DNA from: Hyaloperonospora brassicae | Taxonomy: Eukaryota > Oomycota > Peronosporomycetes > Peronosporales > Peronosporaceae | NCBI GenBank assembly: GCA_947650285.1 | Contig: CANTFL010001444.1 | Span: 372,001 to 436,000 of the forward strand | Length of the DNA stretch: 64,000 nucleotides | Direction: 5' to 3' | Shown here: one piece after another, positions 54,801 through 64,000 of the stretch | Layout: each line of letters begins with the position of its first letter | How positions within the stretch are numbered: position 1 is the stretch's first letter | The notes under the pieces: generated by a model | Told to the model about the DNA's origin: nothing | Database searches by the model: none | Seen by the model: the letters and a program-made list of their open reading frames with translations, nothing else | Made by a program: the position numbers and the translations under genes

Positions 54801-56099
54801 TACACCTGGTAACACTTTGTAGTCATTTCAAGGACCATAATCAACTCACCCAACATGAACGTGCTGGACGATAATGGCGACAGCTTTCACGCCACGCGTG
54901 AAAGGTATTTATATATAGTGAAATTGAAAGGAGTGTGGTCAAACGAATGATTGGACCGTGGAAGAGGTTGATGTCTGTAGCATTCTATCCGCATTAGATA
55001 TGGATCAAATCATTCCGTCATCTCCAAATTCATACATGGTAAATTTGATGCTTCGCAAGGAGAAGTAAGATTAATTAACCGGCATGGTTCTCAACATCCA
55101 GGTAGAGCTAGTGAGACCACAGAAGCTTCAGTTTGATGCTTCTGGGCCGACACACGCGCGCCGACCTAATACCTCGACTATAGATTCCGCTTAGTACAGA
55201 GATCGGAGGGAGAATCCCTGTTAATACGGTTAGTCTAACTAGACGCAGTGACAAATGCTCGTCGAATTGACTAATAGTAAATGAAACTTATATTTTCTCA
55301 AATTTACTTGGCAGGACGTGCCAAATCTTGGGTATTCAATCTCTTTTTGCACAGCACGCACGTGTTTGGGAAGTTACAGGAGGTCTACATGCCCCGCTCA
55401 GACAAGCGTTTGAGCCACAAAAAGTTGGCGTCAGGGCTCGAGTAAAGCTCTGAAGGAAAGACCGAACAATCAATGGCGTGCAAACTTACGCATAACACAC
55501 TCGCCAACTAGCAAGATTTATTACGACCAGCCCGGTCCATGAACTTACGCTAATTACGGTGTTAATACAGGGTATTGCAGAAGTTCCCGTCATTAAGCAC
55601 CTGTTTTGTATCAATTTGGATACGCTACAACAAGCGATCTTATCTGCGGAACAGAAAGCTTTGGCGTGATACAAGCCCATGATATTTCAAGCTCTTCTTG
55701 TCCACTGCGACGACAAAAGGTCAGGCGTCTAGAACCTATGAATTTCTGCCACATCGAGAGCAAGAGACCTCACTCTTCGTATGGACAGCTTCTGCAGAAG
55801 TGCAATCAATTTTAGACGTAAGGACACTAAGCCTATGAGTATAGTGCCCCACGCCCAATATTTCGCAATATTGAGAGAAGTGACCGCCCGCCTTTCAAAT
55901 AGGGCAGCGAAAGTAGGTTTGGGGTTGTTGCGAAGTTATGATAGCGAGGCAGATCTCCTTACTGGTTTTGACACCTCAAATAATGTGCAAACTTCTTGAC
56001 GAAAGTTTCACCATACCCACAGTCGTTGAGTGTTACTACACCTTGTGATTAAATATCCCTCATCACCTTAAGCTTGAAAGTGACGAGCAAGTACCATAT

Positions 56100-56300
56100 T
56101 CAATACTACTCGACTGTCGGGCGTCGAACGATTTTTTCCGTCGCCAGTCACTGGAGGTTGTAGGCTTAAATTCGTTTGGTGCGACAATTTTGAACGAGGG
56201 TGAAGCTGCGCCTTGTTACTGGCGCATGGATATCAGTGATGAAGCGTGTGCTGTAATTCAACCAATTATAAGTAGGAAGACGAACAGTACTGAACTTTTT
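56100..56300 (+). pseudogene. Retroelement aspartic protease remnant
   Basis: A frame near 56108 reads LDCRASNDFFRRQSLEV where the family has LVDSGAS followed by FV.RQ. The active-site DSG is changed to DCR, so even without the flanking breaks it would be inactive. It lies at the expected place between gag and RT. Confidence 0.5.
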
Positions 56301-57539
56301 TCATAATCGACCTAGATGTTACGCTTGATGTCATCCTCAGATAACCATGACTTAAAAGGTAAAAGTTAAGGGTTAGCTGACGGCACCAATGGTTGATGAT
56401 TGCTTTCACTTGTTCATCATATGGCTATCTGATGAATGTCTTGGAGTGCTTAGAACTTGTGGATGTATTACTCGTGAATTTAATGTTCTCACTTGTGGTA
56501 CGGCTGTTAACACGACTGCACAGGATATCAGTGCAGCTAGCCACTAAACTGCGAAGTAAGGTCCCGGCTCCTCTGCAGATGCAAAGGCAGAGTCGGAGGT
56601 CTACTACTCGAATTAGTCGATTGGGCCGGGAAATGATTGCATGCCTAGCGCGCCTAGCGGGCATCATATTATAATTATTAAGCAGTTCACCTAGAATCGG
56701 CAACACAGTAATACTGGTTCAACTAGAGATTCGGTATTTGAGGAACGGGTTCTGGCAGTGCGAAAACAACCAAAAGAAGTCAGGGAATAAGTCCATATGT
56801 ACTGAAAATTAAATATCTCAAGTTGTACTTGCTGAGGAACTTTGTCCCCAGCAACCTGTGGAGACAAGCTCCCAGATATAAACGAGACATTGGATGCTTA
56901 AATGAGCAATAAGGTAATCGTAGGTGCTTGTACGCTTGATCTTAAAACTCCTCCAAGATGTTTTTCGGTTCAGTATCAACGTTCGAACCAAAACGGTTCT
57001 TACATGATCTGCGTTGTGGCAGGATCAAGCAGATCTGCAAATTTGTCACGGAGGATGATTTCGTGGCCGATATTCAGTCGTTTTCTAGTATTTGATGAGC
57101 CAAGCGGGTTCCCAGCAGCTTATCGACGGACGAAAGTGTCCTTGATGAGAAGAATCGATTTAAATGATACACGTTTACCCCTCGTAGTCGCTTCAGGCAA
57201 ATCCTTTGTATAAGGATTCAACAGAGTTCAATGATGTCTTTCCTAAATCTGTGCCGCGAGAGTTACCAAAGGACAAAGGCACTCGACATTAATCGAGCTT
57301 AAACCGTGGTCGAAGTACTGTGCTATGAAGCAGTAGCCACTACTTCGTGAGCAAGTATTAGCGATCGAAAAGTTCTTTGTCGATCGCTTTGTAGCAGACC
57401 GTGTGAGATAATTAACTTCCCCTCGAAGGTCTCCAAACTTCGGTGTGCAAACAACACAGGAAGATGGCGGAAAGTGCACGAATTGAAGAAGTTAGTTGCT
57501 GTAAACGGTTCCGGCTAAAACGTCCGTACTGAGGTAAGC

Positions 57540-60500
57540 CGGAAACATAGATGGTATGTCAAAGAGTACCGTCTTTTTTCGTCCATGCATCTTATGGAAA
57601 AATTATATCAGATCCTGATGCGTGATCAGTATAGTCCGTTCACAACAATTAGCATCCACAGCGGCGTACCAAGGGTAGTGGATAGCAATGATATAAGGGA
57701 TAAACAATGCCCATACCACATTAGAAGAATGCGTAACGAATTTTTCGCGATCAGTAAGTGATTTCACACCAAGATACTTTGATGATGCGTTAGTACTTAT
57801 TCCGGCCATGGATAGAAAGATGAAAGCAAAGATTTGCAGCGCACACGAAGTTCAGGCTCCTACACTTATGCGCAAAATCAAAGCAGTGCGCCAATCTCAA
57901 GAAGTGTATATCGCGGCTAGCGAAATACCTTTTTTGGTGCACCGTCGGCAACACGGCGTACGTCATGATCCGGGGAAGATAAGAGCGATCACCGACTGGA
58001 TCGTTTTAGTCAATGACAAGGGACTCAATCGGTCACTTAGTCCAGCGATGTAATTGCTTAAGAACTCGCGCGACTACGCCAAAATGACCGTACATAATTT
58101 TGGTTTGTTTATGAAAAATGATAATTGATCGTGGTGTGCCAATTTTCAACACTCCTGTATAAAAATTAAGTAGAGCTTGATAACCTAGCCTGTTGGCGAT
58201 TGCAGACCAAGACATACCGTTCCATGTGATCTTTGACGTCTTTGATTTTCCGATCGACTGCGGAATAATGCAGTGAGACTCAGATGGCGCAGATCTCATC
58301 TATTGTTATAAGTCGTGTCAGCTGCGACCATCTGAGCGCAACTATTCAGTGCATGAAAGGTAAATTCTTGTCATGAAGTATGCACTGACCAACCTTTGTG
58401 CCTGTCTTCTCGAAAAATAAAGCGTTCGTTGTGTATTCGGATCGAGAGTCATTACATATAGCCGTGTTTAGTCCACAACACTCGCTAAGAATGACGGTTT
58501 GTCTATCATTCTTCTCAGAGAACAATTTCTCCGTCTAACTACAATTAGGATGACTTAATGACGCCAACTACTCGACTTCGAGCCGGCTTCGACATCAAAC
58601 AGAGACAATAAGTCCACTGTTGTCGTGCTGAATAGCAGCATCATTTCATCGAGTATTCTCGACGACGTGAGAAAGCATTGCACAAAAGATGCAGGAATTA
58701 TGAGTCAGAAGTAACAACTCTCTGGTCCATATCAGCAATATTTCAAAATCTTGTCATTAAACTTAGACACAATTTGCTGTGTACTGCTATATTAACAGCA
58801 GTTGCCGACAGCACAGAACGTGTCGTCGTCCCCACGCATAACGATTTACAGTTGCGGATCATGTATATATGGAGAGATGCCTAGTAAGTGTGAATTGTGG
58901 CCGTGAGAAGACTTATCTTACGGTGAGTCGCGACTTTTACTGGCCCCGGCAATATCATTTTGCTCACAAGAACATTTGTGCTTGCGACGTGTGTTACGAA
59001 TGAAGCACTTTCTTCGAATTGTGCGCCATTGCAGCTTTTAATGGTTCCGGTGAAGTGTTGGGCATCAGTCTTCATGGGCTTCGTCGTCGGTTTTCCCAAA
59101 GACTCTCACAGTACGACTAGATTGCGTGTATTAGTTGGCTGGATCAGCAAGATCAATTATCGGGGATTTGTGTAGGAGTCAAGCCCAGTAGAGGGTTTGA
59201 TAATGTCTATGTCAATTCGGTATCCATCCTCAGTTAAAGATACCGTAAAATCGTCTTTAACAGGTATCCGCGATTCGTAGCGGATTTTTGGCAATCGATT
59301 TTTTATTTCATAATACAAGTATTGCTATCGCCAAATTCTAATTATCCATAAACTGGCATTTGCACGGCACGCGCGAATCTTGTGCTATAGCAATATCTAG
59401 AGGATAAGTTTACACGATGATGATACCATGTGAATTTCACCGATGACGTAGTCTGCCATCAACAGCTCAATGAATGCGTCAAGTAGTCATACATCGTTCT
59501 TCGTGAATGTATCTTTCCATCCGCGCATTCCCAACGTGTTAGACTGTGACTCTCGTTTACCGGAAGAGGATACTCTCTCGTTTACAAACCGTCCTGGATC
59601 TTATTTATCAAGCGCCGACAAATGCGTCGCCGCGAAGGATATCGATGTCGACCCCATTGACATCGAGGTAGACAAACACAGAAATAGCGATGGCGATGTT
59701 GCTGTCTCCGATGATGGTGATGAATATGCTGTTATATGCGTCTTTGTAGATTATATTAGCAAAGAATAAAACGACCTCGCTATAATAGAGAACAATATCC
59801 TTACCGAAAGAATATGGTGCATATATAAATTAGATGGGCAAGCCGGTAATCAATGGCTGGCTTGGGTAGCACTCGTACGTTACATGCGGTATCTCATTGC
59901 TGAAACCGTGGACGGAATGAAGCGAGCGCTGACAAAAATGGAAGGGCAAATGTTCGAACATCAACGCTAGAGACATAGTCGTACTCTTTACGTCGAGTCT
60001 ACCATTACACGTAATGACTGGAGCGAGAAGCAGTGAATCAATGTTTAAATACATCAGCTCATTCCGTTTTGCGTCGCCTAGGCAACGCATGCACAATTGA
60101 TCTACCATGTAGGAAGCGTTACGTCCTGCATTTTGCCTGTACAATTTACACCCGAACTGTCAGTACAAAGCTCCTTCCGATGACAAAAAAGATTACCACA
60201 CTAAATAATCTCCATCGAATCTTTTGTTTACGCTCCAGACGTCCAGTCTGGTCATTTAGCGAAGAGACCTCCCGACACAAGGGGGAGATCTCCTGACGAT
60301 ATGCAGCCAACTCGTCATGAAAAACTATCCCTAGTTCTATTTCTAACTGTTTAGAAGCAATCTCATCGCAATCCTTTGCAAGATCTGATGCAACATCTTT
60401 GAGGGGATTTTATCCTGGCCGTCTTTTACGATCCTAACGTAACTCAAGCGTTACGCGATTAATTTCACAATTTACGCTAGTATGGAGAATAATGTAGGCC

Positions 60501-60670
60501 AGGTATTCTTGCCTCCACCATACCCTTGGTAGACTCGTGCAATGGTCATCAAGTCTCAGTCGAGCGTAATTTGAGCCATCGTGTCACGAAGGAAAGTCGG
60601 ACAAGCTACATTGTCCGGCGGCGTAAGTATACGCTGTCTTGGGGCATCTGGGAGCTTCTCCCCTAACAAT
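57540..60670 (+). pseudogene. pol: Degenerate pol of element 2
   Basis: Recognisable pieces collinear with 1-3294: RT start (57548), RT end (about 57930-58050), RNase H (about 58190-58500), integrase finger and core (about 58790-59130), the Asp-rich spacer (59590-59770: DIDVDPIDIEVD) and the chromodomain strand (about 60590-60650). Several frameshifts and stops separate them. The distance from RT to chromodomain is nearly the same as in element 1. Confidence 0.75.
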
Positions 60671-61985
60671 TTCTTCCCCATAATTATGCTGAGGCATATT
60701 TAATAATTGAAGACGGCCATTGAAAAACGAAAACAAAATACGTTTATATCAGGATTACTAAGTCTCTATTTCTTCATCTCAGATATGACGCGCGCCCATA
60801 AGGGGCTACAAGTAGAGAGCACTCCCTTGGGGCACGTTAAAAGCTGCTAGCAAAATTCAGAAACTGGCCTCCCAATGAGAAATAGTACAAGCCTGCATCT
60901 ATGGACAACCGGTGTAGTTTGAAAGAATTTCCAGTTTGATACCTCTCCTCAAACATATGCAGGCTGCATTTCCTTTGTCGAGCCGAGTCTCGCGGCAAAT
61001 GAATCTAGAATGGTGTATAAATAAGTTAGAAGCTCATGAAAATGCGTGCCTGTTAGGTACGTTGCCTATTGATACATTCCATGGCTCAAAACGACATCGA
61101 TAAGAAAGTCATACCATAAGCGTCACTTGCACGCTGTGACGTCAAGTCTCCATAGCCTTGACATATTGAATAACGGTAATTGACACTTTCTGATGGTGGG
61201 TCCTATTAACCGATCAAAGTTTTACCGTGGTGACCACCACGTCTTCTCCTGACGAGCTTGACGCAGTAAGGCATGGTCCATCTCATCCTACGTGGTGTCA
61301 ACATGAGAACTGATACCACGATCATCGCGATAATAACGAACACATCGAGTATAGCGATACTTATAATGATAACTACAACAGCGTGATCGATAGCGCGATC
61401 GAGTCAACCACTTCTGCCACGCTTCGCGTGAGAGAGTTCGACTTGACGTTTGTCAAAGATTGGTCTAAATCATCAAAGGATCCGAAAATCGTTTAAATAC
61501 TCGGCCTCGCATAAATCCGACTACGTCGATGATTTATGACCGTCAGCTCCGCGGAAGACATATCAAAAGAATTTGATTCAGACGCCGCGTCTAAAGCGCT
61601 AAAGAATATCACCAACATATCGATGTCACTATACTCCTCAGATTTCGTACCCACAAACGAATCCGGTAGCGCTATCTCTGAAGGTGGGGACTTTGTACCT
61701 GCACCTCTTGAACAATAGACGTTTGAGGTGATCTGGGTGCAGCAGTTGCCGTTTGGTCATTTACTGCTTGGTCCTTAGACGTCCTCTCGGTAGTTCCACG
61801 AATTTGAGCCGCTTTCGTTGCCGCTTAAACTGCGCATCACATGGACTTGTTGTAAACCACACGATGGGAAATCATGGGTGGGCTCAAACCACATGTGCGA
61901 TATTTTTCAAACTGACCCAATAGTGTTTACTCCATTAATAATTATCTGTCAACCATTCACTGAAGGGACTAAGGGTTAAGAGAAA

Positions 61986-62400
61986 TTAACGGGGTGTGCC
62001 CGTTACTTGTTATTGGTATAAATCAATGTCAGCGCGAATATTGTCCAATTTATAATATTGTTAAATATACCTTATTTAATAAGTTTTGAAGAAACGCGAC
62101 CTACGAAGTTAATATCCAGCACTGCTCCACATGCTAGTTGATATATACCACAATAGCAATTTATGAAATCTCCGAAAGCTGCTAGACGCGCGCATTGGCT
62201 GGTGAGCGAGTAGCTACATTTAGATTTGGAGAAACATTTATTATAGGTAAGTTATAAGGGGGCTAAAATCTTTTTTAGTTATAAATATTCAGACCTAAAC
62301 ATCTGCCGATTTTTAAGTGACTCGTTTAAAGGATTTTATTCCTCGGCACTTACTTTGTACGTGAGGTAAAGGAGCAACTGCCTACCCTGCGTCTAGTGTA
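61986..62400 (+). repeat. Decayed 3' LTR of element 2
   Basis: Preceded by a purine run (AAGGGTTAAGAGAAATT). It starts near AACGGGGTGTGCCCGTTA, like the first bases of LTR 2, and keeps GCTAGACGCGCGCATTGG of the family's central block. The right end is approximate. Confidence 0.65.
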
Positions 62401-64000
62401 GGTTGTTGGAAGTGGAGCTGTCATAGCGAACACTCCCGTCCGGGTTGACGCCCAGCTACCAGGTTTGGTAATTATTTGGGTAATTTGTGTAGTTACACTA
62501 AGTTTTATGAGGTTCTTAGTCGTTGAGCGCAGGGTGGAGCAAGATCTCACTTCTAGATTGATAGAGCCACTGACGAGACTCCTGGCGGGGAACCGAAGCG
62601 CGCCTGGAGCGCGTTTTAATACAGAAGTTTTAAGCCATACTTTCTTTATTTCCTACATAGGCAGCTTCTATGGTGTTAGTAAAAGTTAATTGTTCCCCGT
62701 CACATGTCCCACATTGCGGTCCTGTCGTGTCGATGGCAATTCTTCAGGCATTCACAAAATATTTAGTGCTAGCCTTGCGGAAGAGATCTTAAGGATCACG
62801 GTCTTTCGCATGGCTTCGATCATTATAAATGCTCATTCAAGCTTTGCTACTAAGATTTGCTTATCAGATTTGAATAAGCTTGTATACATAACCTAATAAA
62901 CGCCAAACGCTTTGCGAATAAGTAATTTATATATTAACTTATTTATATTTATACTAAACTTACCGTTTTTTTTAAATCAATTAAGACTTTTATATAGGCT
63001 AAAAGCTGATATAAATTAAGCATCGCAGCAGGCGATATATAAGGAGATGGAAGATAAAACAATCATTTTGCCTTCCCGATAGTACTTGCAAAATGTTGTT
63101 TGTACCAGAGGTTTATGCGGCCTATTATTTAGAGATAAAGTTGTACTTTTAGATTGCCTAATATGCTCCGATCCGTCAATTACTAATGCATCACGCTTAA
63201 TATACATCCTGGAACCTTTTTAAATCGGATATCTGTAATTTTTATCATCAACAAACAAATGCTGACATGATGTAAACATCATAGTTTTTTAGTCTATAAA
63301 TGGCGAACGTTAGGACACAAATTGCTCGTAAATTTCTGCTTATCCGGTAAAGAGAGTTTTTGAGAAATGATTAATGGGCCACGCATCTCTGCATAATCGT
63401 TTTAATATACTTCATACACTCTTTTTATTTGATTTCGTTATAAAAATATATATCGTATTTTACTAACCTTAATAAACCTTTTGGTAAAAAAATATTGTAG
63501 GGCAACCGCTAAGCCGAGTGAGCGGTATATTTAGATCCATGAACTCCATAACCGTCAATATGAAATTGACCACAGTGCTCAAGGTTGTTGGTCTGTATAC
63601 AACAGCATGTAAAAACAAAGCGCCTGTTTGGTAGTTTTACATCATTTGGCAAAGTCTTGGCTTTTTATATTAATGTGATGATATCAACAAATATATGTTT
63701 ATTTTTTCCAGAAAAAATGTGCGTCAGTCTGAAACCCATGTATACCCACGAGCATTTAGAAACATGAAATTCGCAAAGTGTGCAAAAAGGGACAATTTCT
63801 TATTTAAAAAATCATAGAAGATTTCGTCTTCATCGAGAAACTATTTTTTACTCGAAGAATGGATGTAGATCATAAAACATCATATCCACGTATTTTCTAT
63901 CAATATTAACCTTAAATGGACTATTTCGATACTTACGCACCGAGCTAATAATTATCCATTAATAATTCAGTACATTTTTATCATTGTTGCGCAATTGTAA
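62401..64000. other. AT-rich sequence, nothing recognised
   Basis: Very AT-rich with many short runs and no frame over about 75 codons. No LTR or gene is recognised. It may be old repeat sequence. Confidence 0.5.

Larger units (their letters stand above)
54360..62400 (+). mobile_element. Decayed full-length Ty3/gypsy element, relative of element 1
   Basis: Remnants occur in the expected order: 5' LTR-like block (54360-54800), a gag-position region, protease remnant (about 56108), RT (from 57548), RNase H (from about 58190), integrase (about 58800-59500), Asp-rich spacer (59590-59770), chromodomain remnant (about 60560-60670) and 3' LTR-like block (from about 61986). Base 57548 onward matches base 14 onward of the first element for over 30 bp with one change. 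All frames carry many stops and indels. Outer ends are approximate because the terminal bases have drifted. Confidence 0.8.

Noticed and set aside
54360..62400. RIP-like C-to-T mutation of the old retroelement
   Set aside because: Aligned stretches show mixed substitutions and indels, not one dominant transition type, as far as can be judged by eye.

Overview
The window looks like nuclear DNA of an oomycete, most likely a Peronosporales species (Phytophthora or downy-mildew type). This rests on eukaryotic gene content, small GT-AG introns (most about 70-135 bp, phase-consistent where I could join exons), very close gene spacing, candidate oomycete-style initiator motifs (TCATTY followed by a pyrimidine tract) near start codons, and Ty3/gypsy elements at both edges. 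The species call is inference; the introns, fused domains and motifs are read from the sequence.

Layout. 1-5518: the 3' part of a Ty3/gypsy chromodomain retrotransposon (RT, RNase H, integrase, acidic spacer, chromodomain). It has two in-frame stops, an unusual long antisense ORF, a 3' LTR, and a second, different LTR 285 bp further on. 6537-52206: a gene-dense, GC-richer block with a P4-ATPase flippase, a C2/TPR tail-anchored protein, a Pumilio RNA-binding protein, a flavin amine oxidase, acyl-CoA-binding protein, a mitochondrial PP2C phosphatase, a cytochrome-c-peroxidase-like haem peroxidase, a CRT-like transporter, VPS51, a Dbp4/DDX10 helicase, a HAD-like pseudo-enzyme, a CofD/YvcK-like protein, an RGS-DENN protein, a Rab32-like GTPase, a TAZ-like zinc-finger protein, a UBC4/5-type E2 and a Qa-SNARE. 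From about 52.2 kb to the end the DNA is visibly AT-rich and has no intact gene. It holds a heavily decayed full-length relative (about 54.36-62.4 kb) of the first retrotransposon.

The host genes do not form an operon. Membrane trafficking is over-represented (flippase, VPS51 of GARP/EARP, Rab32-like GTPase, Qa-SNARE, DENN-domain protein, CRT-like vacuolar transporter), but I treat this as chance clustering unless synteny shows otherwise. Two pairs are tightly head-to-head: CRT/VPS51 (255 bp between ATGs) and RGS-DENN/Rab32 (as little as 4 bp between possible ATGs).

Most notable observations: the antisense ORF of the retroelement; an RGS-RGS-DENN fusion apparently broken by one missing base in an A6 run; a HAD protein lacking its nucleophile; a UBC with HCN in place of HPN; an ACBP gene split by an intron and hidden in other frames; and two long imperfect hairpins in intergenic DNA.
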